DNA of 64,000 nucleotides from Pedosphaera sp. GTDB taxonomy: Bacteria > Verrucomicrobiota > Verrucomicrobiia > Limisphaerales > Pedosphaeraceae. Under the pieces are notes generated by a model, which was not told the DNA's origin, did not search any database, and saw only the letters and a program-made list of their open reading frames with translations. Positions 1 to 7,611 of this stretch are shown here, in pieces. The DNA is taken from the NCBI GenBank assembly GCA_028293325.1, contig JAQGPA010000212.1:1-64000 (forward strand), written 5' to 3'. Within the stretch, counting starts at the first letter, position 1. The number at the start of each line of letters is the position of its first letter. Position numbers and translations under genes: made by a program.

Positions 1-1
1 G

Positions 2-106
2 GCGGGACGGCGCAAGGGCAGTTTCCGCACGCGACTGGAGGCATACCAAAAGTCCGTCCGGCCAGAAGAGATAATGCGCTGCTTTGAACAATGGGCTCAT
101 GCATGA
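2..106 (+). CDS. C-terminal tail of a gene cut by the window start
   Basis: Frame 2 is open from the first base and ends at TGA (104-106), giving about 34 residues that include RTRLEAYQKS and end in FEQWAHA. The composition (charged, helical, no rare runs) looks protein-like, while the other two forward frames stop at 72-74 and 85-87. Too little remains to name a family. The alternative is that this is simply a chance open frame at the edge. Confidence 0.4.
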   Translation, partial: AGRRKGSFRTRLEAYQKSVRPEEIMRCFEQWAHA

Positions 107-290
107 AAAAATGCCAAACTCCAGTTAAGGTGATTTAAGAATGGATTTTAAAATGAGAACGGGGAGTATCCAAATTCGGAGTGCGGGTCCTCCGGACGGG
201 GCACCGAATAGACGATAGCCAATAGCCGATATGAAGACAAAACAAAGAAGTTCAGGGTTCAGCGTTCCGAGTTGTGCCCCTCTCCCTGTG

Positions 291-320
291 TCCCTCTCCC
301 CACTTGGGCGGGGCGAGGGA
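291..320. repeat. Inverted repeat, 11-bp arms
   Basis: TCCCTCTCCCC (291-301) faces GGGGCGAGGGA (310-320) across an 8-nt loop, with one mismatched pair. It resembles the palindromic interspersed elements often scattered through intergenic DNA of high-GC bacteria. No U-run follows, so it is not an obvious terminator. Confidence 0.5.
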
Positions 321-340
321 AGAGGTGGGCGGGTTCGCGG

Positions 341-440
341 TATCGGAAGGTTTTGGCTCTCGGTCAAGGTTTCGGAAGGCATCGGAAGGCATCGGAAGCT
401 AAATCAAGGTAGCCGGAAGGCATCGGAAGGTAACTAAAGG
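341..440. repeat. Degenerate short tandem repeat of CGGAAGGCAT
   Basis: CGGAAGG followed by CAT or a variant occurs at 344, 373, 383, 393 (variant), 414 and 424, partly in exact 10-bp register. It lies in the 536-bp non-coding stretch 107-642, in which I find no gene, RNA or promoter I can support. Confidence 0.55.
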
Positions 441-642
441 TAGTTTTTTATGGTCCTAGCGGACAGCCAATATGAAAATAAACAAAGAGGTTCAGAGTTC
501 GCCGTTCCGAGTTCAGAGTTCAGAGTTGTCCGAGTTTCGAGATTGGGTCTGTTCCTCCGTCAAGGTCAGTCAAAGTACTTCCGCATGGGCAATGGGGGAT
601 AACGGGTTAGGGAGCCGAAAATTGACCTTTCTGGGGACGCGG

Positions 643-942
643 TTAGCTCTCGATAACGTTGATTTCGACAGGTTCGACGCTGACGCCGATCTTTTCCAGC
701 CATTTGATGGCGGCTTTGATGTCGGAGCGTTTGCCGTCGAGTTCGAGGCTGACGATGCCGATTTCGTCGGTGACGCTGGCCTGGCGGATGTTGGCGATGA
801 CGGGGAATTTCCGGGTGAGCTGCCAGATGAGCGGCTCTTTGATGAGCTTGGGCGGATACATCAGCCAGAGACGGGTCTGCTGTTGGCGTCCGTTGGAGGC
901 GGCCTTGGCGGTGGCGGTGGATTTCCTGGATTTGGGTGGCAT
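643..942 (-). CDS. NIL-domain protein (ferredoxin-like fold)
   Basis: A 99-residue protein starting at ATG 942, chosen because GGAGG lies 8 nt upstream and overlaps the last codons of the MoaD-like gene. A basic N-terminal tail (about 25 residues) precedes a domain with LWLMYPPKLIKEPLIWQL and later EIGIVSLELDG, the pattern of the NIL domain. That ferredoxin-like fold is attached to methionine ABC transporters and to ferredoxins of the aspartate-semialdehyde sulfurtransferase pathway of homocysteine synthesis. It is the last gene of a three-gene operon behind a SAM-I riboswitch, so a role in sensing or handling sulfur amino acids is a fair inference. No Fe-S cysteine motif is present. Confidence 0.82.
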   Translation of the reverse strand: MPPKSRKSTATAKAASNGRQQQTRLWLMYPPKLIKEPLIWQLTRKFPVIANIRQASVTDEIGIVSLELDGKRSDIKAAIKWLEKIGVSVEPVEINVIES

Positions 943-946
943 GAAA

Positions 947-1222
947 TTAACCTCCAGCGATGGCGGGGATGATGCTGACTTCATCGCCATCCTTGAGAGG
1001 AGTCTGCTGATTTTGGAGGAAGCGGATGTCTTCCTCATTCACGTAAACATTGACGAAACGGCGGACTTCGCCGTTGTCGTCCATCAAGCGTTCCTTGATG
1101 CCAGGATAGCGGGATTGAAGTTCGACGAAGACGGCACCAATGGTAGCGGCATCGACTTCGACGATTTCCTCGTTGTTGGTCAGTTTGCGGAGCGGGGTGG
1201 GGATGCGAACTTTTTTAGCCAT
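947..1222 (-). CDS. MoaD/ThiS-family sulfur-carrier protein
   Basis: A 91-residue beta-grasp protein ending in the di-glycine tail AIAGG, the signature of ubiquitin-like sulfur carriers that are adenylated and then thiocarboxylated at the C-terminus. It starts 3 nt after the stop of the threonine-synthase-family gene, and its last codons hold the ribosome site of the NIL gene, so the three are tightly coupled. Family members serve molybdopterin (MoaD), thiazole (ThiS) or amino-acid synthesis (CysO in Mycobacterium, HcyS in Wolinella). No moa or thi gene is nearby, and the riboswitch points to methionine metabolism, so an HcyS/CysO-like role is the best inference. No activating MoeB/ThiF enzyme or JAMM protease lies in this window. 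Confidence 0.85.
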   Translation of the reverse strand: MAKKVRIPTPLRKLTNNEEIVEVDAATIGAVFVELQSRYPGIKERLMDDNGEVRRFVNVYVNEEDIRFLQNQQTPLKDGDEVSIIPAIAGG

Positions 1223-1225
1223 AAA

Positions 1226-2488
1226 TTATGCATTTACCGGAGACAGATTTTCATTGGCCAGCAAGGTTTCAAATTCACGCAAGCTGGGTTTGATTTCGCG
1301 CGGCTGGCCCACATGGCCGACGACGGCATCGAGGGTCTTGAGGCCGTGGCCGGTGATACAGAGCACGGCGGAATCATTGGCCGGAATCTTGCCGGAGGCA
1401 ATGAGTTTCTTGGCGACGCCAACGGTGACGCCACCGGCGGTTTCGGCGAAAATGCCTTCGTATTCCGCGAGGAGCTTGATGCCTTCACGAATCTCGTCGT
1501 CCGTGACGTCATCGGCCACGCCACCGGTTTCCTTCATGGTGCGAAGAGCATAAAAGCCGTCCGCCGGGGTGCCGATGGAAAGGGACTTGGCGATGGTGTT
1601 GGGCTTGACCGGTTTGAAGAAATCAAGACCCGCTTTTTGGGCCACCGAGATGGGAGAACAACCGGTGGCTTGAGCGCCATGGATTTTGTAAGGCACCTCA
1701 GGCGTGATCCCAAGCTTGGTGAATTCCTGGTAGCTCTTGTGGATTTTGGTGAGCAGGGAACCGGAAGCCATGCAGACGACCGTGTGTTTGGGAATGCGCC
1801 AGTCGAGTTGCTCGATGATTTCGTAGCCCATGCTCTTGGAGCCCTCGGCGTAGTAGGGGCGCATATTGACGTTGACGAAGGCCCAGCCGAATTTGCCGGC
1901 GATTTCGGCGCAGAGACGATTGACTTCATCGTAGTGGCCTTTGATGCCGATGACCGTGGCGCCGTAAATGAGAGAGTTGACGATCTTGCCCTGCTCGAGG
2001 TCGGAGGGAATGAAGACGTAGGCTTTGAGGCCGGCAGCGGCGGCGTTGGCCGCAACGGAATTGGCCAGATTGCCGGTGGAAGCGCAGGCGACCGTGGTAA
2101 AGCCAAGTTCCCGGGCGCGACTCAAGGCCACGCTAACCACGCGGTCCTTGAAGGAGAGGGTGGGGTAGTTGACGGTGTCATTCTTGATCCAAAGTTCGCG
2201 AATACCCAGACGCTTGGCGAGGCGATCGGCCTTGATCAGCGGAGTAAAGCCGACCTTGAAGCCAACCGTGGGGTCGCCAGCAACCGGGAGCAACTCACGA
2301 TAACGCCACATGTTTTGCGGGCGCGATTGAATCGAAGCCCGGGTAAGGGAACGTTTGATGCGATCGTAGTCGTAGGCAACTTCGAGGGGGCCGAAGTCAA
2401 ACTCGCAGACGTGCGTGGCGGTGAGCGGATATTCCCGGCCGCACTCGCGGCATTTCAGGGCCTTCATGAAACCGTTGTGTATGTCCAT
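1226..2488 (-). CDS. thrC: Threonine synthase family PLP enzyme
   Basis: A 420-residue fold-type II PLP enzyme. Residues 13-28 carry a Cys pattern (CRECGREY then C28) like a zinc ribbon. The PLP lysine is K114 in PTLSFKDRVV, and STGNLANSVA forms the phosphate/substrate loop. Threonine synthase converts O-phosphohomoserine to threonine, and length and motifs fit that family. ATG 2488 is used; M8 at 2467 is an alternative, and neither has a strong ribosome site. It heads an operon with a sulfur carrier and a NIL protein behind a SAM-I riboswitch. This is odd for threonine supply and suggests that the enzyme, or a specialised paralogue, uses O-phosphohomoserine with a thiocarboxylated carrier to make homocysteine. 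Family assignment is firm; the substrate is open. Confidence 0.88.
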   Translation of the reverse strand: MDIHNGFMKALKCRECGREYPLTATHVCEFDFGPLEVAYDYDRIKRSLTRASIQSRPQNMWRYRELLPVAGDPTVGFKVGFTPLIKADRLAKRLGIRELWIKNDTVNYPTLSFKDRVVSVALSRARELGFTTVACASTGNLANSVAANAAAAGLKAYVFIPSDLEQGKIVNSLIYGATVIGIKGHYDEVNRLCAEIAGKFGWAFVNVNMRPYYAEGSKSMGYEIIEQLDWRIPKHTVVCMASGSLLTKIHKSYQEFTKLGITPEVPYKIHGAQATGCSPISVAQKAGLDFFKPVKPNTIAKSLSIGTPADGFYALRTMKETGGVADDVTDDEIREGIKLLAEYEGIFAETAGGVTVGVAKKLIASGKIPANDSAVLCITGHGLKTLDAVVGHVGQPREIKPSLREFETLLANENLSPVNA

Positions 2489-2517
2489 AAACTTCTGATT
2501 CTTCGTCTTCGGGGAAT

Positions 2518-2571
2518 AAAAAACCCCTGCTCAGGAGGTGAGAAGAGGATAAATCTTACGTGCTCTTCTCA
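2518..2571 (-). terminator. Expression platform of the SAM-I riboswitch
   Basis: Directly after the aptamer, TGAGAAGAG (2571-2563) is perfectly complementary to CTCTTCTCA (2547-2539). Its left half overlaps the 3' strand of P1 (2572-2567), so this hairpin and P1 exclude each other. It is followed by ACCTC-loop-GGGG and six T (2539-2518), a short terminator-like hairpin that shares bases with the 9-bp stem. The arrangement fits SAM-induced termination, with the 9-bp stem as antiterminator; the exact pairing is inferred. Confidence 0.65.
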
Positions 2572-2687
2572 TCTTTTCCCGAACCGTTTACGGTTCGAGC
2601 TGGAATTGGCACCTGGTCACTGGAGATCGCGCTTCAGCCGGTTGCCGTGGTTTCATCGGGCCAGTCCCTCAACCACTCTTCATGAGA
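2567..2687 (-). ncRNA. SAM-I (S-box) riboswitch
   Basis: On the minus strand the leader holds the SAM-I core in order. P1 5' strand TCTCAT (2687-2682) is followed by GAGGGACTGGCCCGATGAA (2670-2652) and CGGCAACC. The P3 element AGGTGCCAATTCC lies at 2614-2602. A perfect P4 hairpin GAACCG-TAAA-CGGTTC lies at 2596-2581. P1 closes with ATGAGA (2572-2567). This family binds S-adenosylmethionine and normally shuts off methionine, cysteine or SAM genes. A TTGACA at 2740-2735 could be the -35 box, but I see no good -10. Confidence 0.93.
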
Positions 2688-2710
2688 TTCGTTGTATCAA
2701 CGAATACGGA

Positions 2711-3342
2711 TAGATTGATATAAACTATGCAAACTGTCAAACAGTTTTTTGGACACCTCGTTGTAAGACTGAAAGAATTGCTCCAAGTTTGGCGGGTTTA
2801 CTTGATCTGTCCTCCAACTCGTGGCCTGCAGTTTTCGTGTTTCGTAGGACGCCAACGGACAGTAAAATAAGCTTTTTGCAGAGCAGGTTCAGGATGTGCG
2901 GCTGTTATCATCGGCCCGTGGCAAAAGCATTCGAGAGGCATAAACTTTTGCTTACCTGATGGGCAACTCCCGATTTTAACCAGCTTTTCGCACAGAGAAC
3001 GGTTGCCACCCGCAGGCAGGTTACGGCGTGCAAAAGAGCAAAAAACATGCAATATGCTGGTGGTGCAAGCAGTGGCCCTTATCAGGAAAAGCCCATGTCG
3101 GCACATTAGCTGCTTTAACGGTGATTCAGAAAGCCTGAAGTTTGATGTGCCTTTGGCAGGTGCCCCACTTACCTGCGGACAGAAAGCAGAATATACGTGT
3201 TACAAACAGGTTACGAATTAGGAATGAATGTAATTGTCATTAGTATGGCAGCTTTGGCCCAGCTCGATTTCCGGAAAAAGTGTCCGGAATCAGGGGACAG
3301 ATTCCATTTAGTTCAGGTCCCTGATAATAAGGGATACAACCC
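2711..3342. other. Long intergenic stretch without a supported gene
   Basis: No open frame here looks like a real protein. Short inverted repeats are visible: AAACTG/CAGTTT followed by T's (2731-2750), TTCCGGA/TCCGGAA (3269-3275 and 3283-3289) and TCCCT/AGGGA (3318-3334). The phrase GGGGACAGATTCCATTT at 3293-3309 resembles sequence often seen beside REP-associated transposase genes, which may mean an old mobile-element scar; I recall this from general knowledge only. Confidence 0.4.
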
Positions 3343-3345
3343 GTG

Positions 3346-5055
3346 ATGGCACAAATATCCAACAACACTTCAAAACACATGATCGACACCAATCGGGAGA
3401 TGGAAGGACGCAAGCCGGCTGAGGAAGGGACGCTGGACTCGGCAGCGCTTTATCATTCGATCGTGGACAACCTGCCGGTGTGTGTATTTCGCAAAGACGC
3501 AGCAGCCCGATTCGTCTATGTAAACTCCCTGCTTTGCCAGCTTAAAGGAATGACTGCGGACCAGATCTTGGGCAAGACGGTGGAAGACCTCGTGGGCACG
3601 CCCATGGAGACGGCGGATGGCGCCAAAAACCACGAATTCATTATGGAAACCGGAAAAACGGTGGAACGGGAAGAGATGTCCCGCCGTCCGGATGGCACAG
3701 TTCAATATTTTCAGGTCGTAAAATCACCCGTATTTGACGCTGCCGGAAAGGTCGTCGGGAGCCAGGGATTGTTGCTCGACATCACGCAACGCAAACAGGC
3801 GGAGGCAGCGCTGGCTTACGAGCGGGACCTGCTTCGGTCACTGCTGGATAATTCGCCCGACCATGTTTATTTCAAAGACTCGAAGTCGTGCTTTATCCGG
3901 GCCAGCAAAGAGTTATGTGAACGATTTAAGATCAGCGAACAGGAGATCATCGGGAAATCGGACTTTGACTTTTTCAAGCGAGATCATGCGCAACCCGCTT
4001 ACGACGACGAGCAGGAAATCATCCGCTCCGGCAAGCCCATCGTTGGCAAGATTGAAAGAGAAATCTTCAATGACGGCAGGGAATTTTGGGTGCTGACGAC
4101 CAAAATGCCGCTCCGGAGCAAAACCAACGAAATCATCGGCACGTTTGGCATTTCCAAGGACATTACCGCGATCAAACGAGCGGAGCAAAAACTGGAAGCA
4201 GCCAACAAGCAGTTGTTGGAAACATCGCGCCTGGCGGGCATGGCGGAAGTTGCCACGAGTGTGCTGCATAACGTGGGCAACGTGCTCAACAGCGTGAACA
4301 TTTCCAGTTCCGTGGTTTCAGACAAAGTCCGGGATTCAAAAGCAGCGAACGTGGCCAAGATTGCCGCGTTATTGGAGGCGCAGGCGCATGATTTACCCGG
4401 CTTTTTCGCGAATGACCCCAAGGGCAGGCAATTGCCCGGATATCTCAGAAGTCTGGCTGAACATTTGGCAGCGGAGAAGGAAGAGATGGTCAAGGAGTTG
4501 ACTTTGCTGAGCAACAATATTGAACACATCAAGGAGATTGTTGCCATGCAACAAAGCTATTCCAAAGTCTCCGGGGTGGTTGATTTCATGCCGGCGGTTG
4601 ATTTGGTGGAAGATGCGGTGCGCATGAATGCCGGCGCCATCGAGCGTCACCACGTCCAACTCGTTCGGGACTATGTTGAAGTGCCACCCGTGTTCGTGGA
4701 GAAGCATAAGGTGCTGCAGATTTTGGTGAACCTGATTCGCAATGCCAAGTACGCGCTGGACGATGTGGATCGTCCGGACAAGCTGATGACCTTGCGGATC
4801 CGGCGGGGAGAGCAGGACAAGGTGATCATTTCCGTAAGCGATAATGGCGTGGGGATCCCCGCGGAGAATTTGACCCGGATTTTTGGGCATGGCTTCACCA
4901 CGCGCAAGGAAGGCCATGGTTTCGGTCTTCACAGTGGCGCACTGGCGGCCAAGGAACTGGGTGGTTCGCTCAGGGTCCATAGCGATGGTTTTGGAAAAGG
5001 GGCCGTCTTTATGCTTGAGCTCCCATGTCAGCCGAAGGGGGGAAAGAGTTCATGA
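3346..5055 (+). CDS. PAS-PAS sensor histidine kinase
   Basis: A 569-residue cytoplasmic kinase. PAS domains span about residues 33-154 and 161-282, each ending in a DITxxK/R-type linker. The phospho-acceptor region has the unusual box VLHNVGNVLNSV with H308. The ATPase domain shows NLIRNAKYAL (N box), DNGVGIP (G1) and GHGFGLH (G2). No membrane segment is present, so it should sense an internal signal. A GTG at 3343 directly precedes the chosen ATG. The last four bases overlap the start of the next kinase (ATGA), so the two are translated together and probably form one phosphorelay, with the receiver domains supplied by the partner. Confidence 0.85.
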   Translation: MAQISNNTSKHMIDTNREMEGRKPAEEGTLDSAALYHSIVDNLPVCVFRKDAAARFVYVNSLLCQLKGMTADQILGKTVEDLVGTPMETADGAKNHEFIMETGKTVEREEMSRRPDGTVQYFQVVKSPVFDAAGKVVGSQGLLLDITQRKQAEAALAYERDLLRSLLDNSPDHVYFKDSKSCFIRASKELCERFKISEQEIIGKSDFDFFKRDHAQPAYDDEQEIIRSGKPIVGKIEREIFNDGREFWVLTTKMPLRSKTNEIIGTFGISKDITAIKRAEQKLEAANKQLLETSRLAGMAEVATSVLHNVGNVLNSVNISSSVVSDKVRDSKAANVAKIAALLEAQAHDLPGFFANDPKGRQLPGYLRSLAEHLAAEKEEMVKELTLLSNNIEHIKEIVAMQQSYSKVSGVVDFMPAVDLVEDAVRMNAGAIERHHVQLVRDYVEVPPVFVEKHKVLQILVNLIRNAKYALDDVDRPDKLMTLRIRRGEQDKVIISVSDNGVGIPAENLTRIFGHGFTTRKEGHGFGLHSGALAAKELGGSLRVHSDGFGKGAVFMLELPCQPKGGKSS

Positions 5056-7565
5056 ACGTCCCCGGTCCCAAGAAGAACAGCCGTATCCTGGTTATTGATG
5101 ACAATCAGGCCATTCACGCTGATTTTCGGAAGATCCTGTGCGGCAGCAATCGCGATACACAATTGGAAGCTGCGGAAGCCGCGCTGTTCGGCGAACCCGC
5201 CACCACGCCCGAGAATCGAAACGATTTTAAAATTGATTCCGCACAACAAGGCGACGAGGCCCTGGCGCTGGTGGAACAAGCGATGAAGGACAACAACCCT
5301 TACGCGATGGCATTTGTGGATATCCGGATGCCGCCGGGTTGGGATGGAATCGAGACGACCGCGAGACTCTGGCAGGTGGACCCGGATCTGCAAATTGTCA
5401 TCTGCACCGCCTACTCGGATTATTCCTGGGATGACATGATTGCGAGGATTGGCAATACGGATCGCATGGTCATTCTCAAGAAGCCGTTCGATGCGGTGGA
5501 GGTATTGCAACTGGCCCACACGCTCACGGAAAAATGGCGGTTGTTTCAGGAATCAAAACGAAAATTTGAAGATTTGGAAAAGCTCGTGGCCGAACGGACG
5601 TGGGCGGTGCAGGGCACCAATGTCCTGCTGGAAAACGAAATCAAGGAGCACAAGCGGGCCGCCGAAGCATTGCAGGAGAGCGAAAACCGGTACGCCTTGT
5701 TATTCAGAAGCAATCCGCTGCCGATGTGGGCTTATGATGCGGAAACACTCCGCTTCCTGGCCGTGAACGAAACTGCGATCCGGCATTACGGCTATAGCCA
5801 GGAGGAATTTCTTTCCATGACGATTCGAGACCTGCATCCCGGGGTGGAAGCCTCGGTTTCCGATGCCATGGCAAAATCGCAATTGCAACTCATGGAATAT
5901 GGCGTACTGAAGCATCGCAAAAAAGATGGCAGCACCATCGACGTTGAGATCATCACGCGGCAACTGCAGCTCTTTGGGCGCAACGCCAAACTGGTGCTGG
6001 CCATGGACGTTACGCAACGAAAGCTGGCCGAAGATCGTGTCCGGGAGCAAGCCGTGCTGCTCAACCTGGCGTCAGACGCCATTTTTGTGCGGGATTTGGA
6101 GGACCGAATCCATTTCTGGAATCAAGGAGCGGAACGTTTGTATGGCTGGACGGCGGAGGAGGCCATGAATGGCGGGCTGGCCCAGTCGTTCTTCAAGGAT
6201 TTCTTCCAACTGACCGCCGCGCAAGAGGCCTTGCTGGGCAAAGGGGAATGGAGTGGAGAAATGCAGCGCAGCACCAAATCGGGCGAGAAGGTGGTGGTCA
6301 ACAGCCGCTGGACATTGTTGCGCGATGCCCAAGGGAAGCCCCGGTCCATTTTGACCATCGACAGCGATATCAGCGAGAAGAAAAAGCTCGAGACCCAGTT
6401 TTTGCGCACGCAACGGATGGAAGCCATCGGGACGCTGGCCACCGGCATGGCCCACGATCTCAACAACATTCTGGCACCGGTCATGATGGCAACGGAAATT
6501 CTCCGCTGGCCGCTCCCGGCAAAGGAGTTTGAGGAGACACTGTCGAGAATTGAAATCAGCGCCAAACGGGGAGCGGAGATCATCAAGCAGGTATTAACGT
6601 TTGGACGCGGCGCCAATGGCGAGCGGGTGTTACTGCAGCCACGACAGATACTGGAGGAAATGGTAACGATGATTCGGCAGACTTTTCCAAAGACCATCGA
6701 GATTACCTCAAAATCCCCGCCCGACCTGTGGAATATCCAGGGCGACCGCACGCAGATCCAACAGGTGCTGCTCAATCTGTGTGTAAACGCGCGCGACGCC
6801 ATGGTGCAAGGCGGCTCATTGTCATTGCGCGCTGAAAATATTATTTTAGACGAGCATCATGCGAGAAATAATCCGGACGCAAAGCCGGGTTCCCACGTGT
6901 TAATTCAGGTGTCAGACAGCGGCGCGGGAATTCCAGCCGAAATAATTGACCGGGTGTTTGATCCCTTCTTCACCACCAAGTCACAAGGAAAAGGGACCGG
7001 CTTGGGATTGTCCACGGTGATGGGGATTGTGAAGGGCCATGGCGGGTCGGTGACTGTGTGCAGCGAGCCAAACAAAGGCACGGTTTTCAATGTCTTCCTG
7101 CCGGCGTTTCCGGACACCAAAGCGATATCCGCGCCAACCGAGACATTGGCATCACCATTGCCGCACGGAACAGGGGATACGATTCTGCTGGTGGATGACG
7201 AGATTGCCATTCTCAAGGCCAACCAAAAGATTTTGGAGAAATATCATTATCAGGTGTTAACGGCCCAGGACGGAGCGGAGGGATTGGCGGTTTTTGCCCA
7301 CCATCGAAAAGTAATCAAGGCAATCGTGACGGACATCATGATGCCGCACGTGGACGGGTTGGCCCTGGTCCGGGCGGTGAGGAAGCTGGACAAGCGGGTT
7401 CCCATTATAGCCTCCAGCGGATTGGGGAAGAGCCTTGGGCGCAATGAAGCCTGCGCTGAACTGGATCCCGCGAACGTCAATAAGTTTCTAACGAAGCCAT
7501 ATACGGCGGAAGCATTGTTAGTGGCGTTGAAGGAAGTGCTGCAACCGGAACTTCAGCCGGCTTGA
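5052..7565 (+). CDS. Hybrid kinase: receiver-PAS-PAS-HisKA-HATPase-receiver
   Basis: A protein of 837 residues when started at ATG 5052. That start has AAGGGGGG about 9 nt upstream and forms ATGA with the previous stop; an upstream ATG at 5025 would overlap more and has no such site. Domains in order: N-terminal receiver (ILVIDDN, phospho-acceptor D90 in FVDIRMPPGWDG), coiled linker, two PAS domains (about 220-330 and 340-455), dimerisation/phospho-acceptor helix with H468 in MAHDLNNIL, ATPase domain (NLCVNARDAM, DSGAGIP, GTGLGLS), and a C-terminal receiver with D761 in VTDIMMP. The outputs are phosphotransfer only, with no DNA-binding domain. The pair of kinases likely acts as a multistep relay whose final target is elsewhere. 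Confidence 0.87.
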   Translation: MNVPGPKKNSRILVIDDNQAIHADFRKILCGSNRDTQLEAAEAALFGEPATTPENRNDFKIDSAQQGDEALALVEQAMKDNNPYAMAFVDIRMPPGWDGIETTARLWQVDPDLQIVICTAYSDYSWDDMIARIGNTDRMVILKKPFDAVEVLQLAHTLTEKWRLFQESKRKFEDLEKLVAERTWAVQGTNVLLENEIKEHKRAAEALQESENRYALLFRSNPLPMWAYDAETLRFLAVNETAIRHYGYSQEEFLSMTIRDLHPGVEASVSDAMAKSQLQLMEYGVLKHRKKDGSTIDVEIITRQLQLFGRNAKLVLAMDVTQRKLAEDRVREQAVLLNLASDAIFVRDLEDRIHFWNQGAERLYGWTAEEAMNGGLAQSFFKDFFQLTAAQEALLGKGEWSGEMQRSTKSGEKVVVNSRWTLLRDAQGKPRSILTIDSDISEKKKLETQFLRTQRMEAIGTLATGMAHDLNNILAPVMMATEILRWPLPAKEFEETLSRIEISAKRGAEIIKQVLTFGRGANGERVLLQPRQILEEMVTMIRQTFPKTIEITSKSPPDLWNIQGDRTQIQQVLLNLCVNARDAMVQGGSLSLRAENIILDEHHARNNPDAKPGSHVLIQVSDSGAGIPAEIIDRVFDPFFTTKSQGKGTGLGLSTVMGIVKGHGGSVTVCSEPNKGTVFNVFLPAFPDTKAISAPTETLASPLPHGTGDTILLVDDEIAILKANQKILEKYHYQVLTAQDGAEGLAVFAHHRKVIKAIVTDIMMPHVDGLALVRAVRKLDKRVPIIASSGLGKSLGRNEACAELDPANVNKFLTKPYTAEALLVALKEVLQPELQPA

Positions 7566-7611
7566 ATCTTTAAACTTTGAACTTTCCCCGCCGGACTTTA
7601 GCTTATGGCTT

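Larger units (their letters stand above)
229..514. repeat. Imperfect direct repeat, two copies about 240 bp apart
   Basis: The stretch starting ATATGAAGACAAAACAAAG at 229-275 returns with small changes at 470-514 (ATATGAAAATAAACAAAGAG). Both copies run into GTTCAG/GTTC and CGTTCCGAGTT. The second copy is followed by tandem GTTCAGA units. No convincing gene lies between. Seen directly; origin unknown. Confidence 0.6.

Noticed and set aside
659-2713. A 684-codon open frame on the plus strand opposite thrC, MoaD-like and NIL genes
   Set aside because: It lies antisense to genes with clear motifs and a riboswitch; its Gly/Asp/Phe-rich product shows no family pattern and is explained by codon bias of the real strand.
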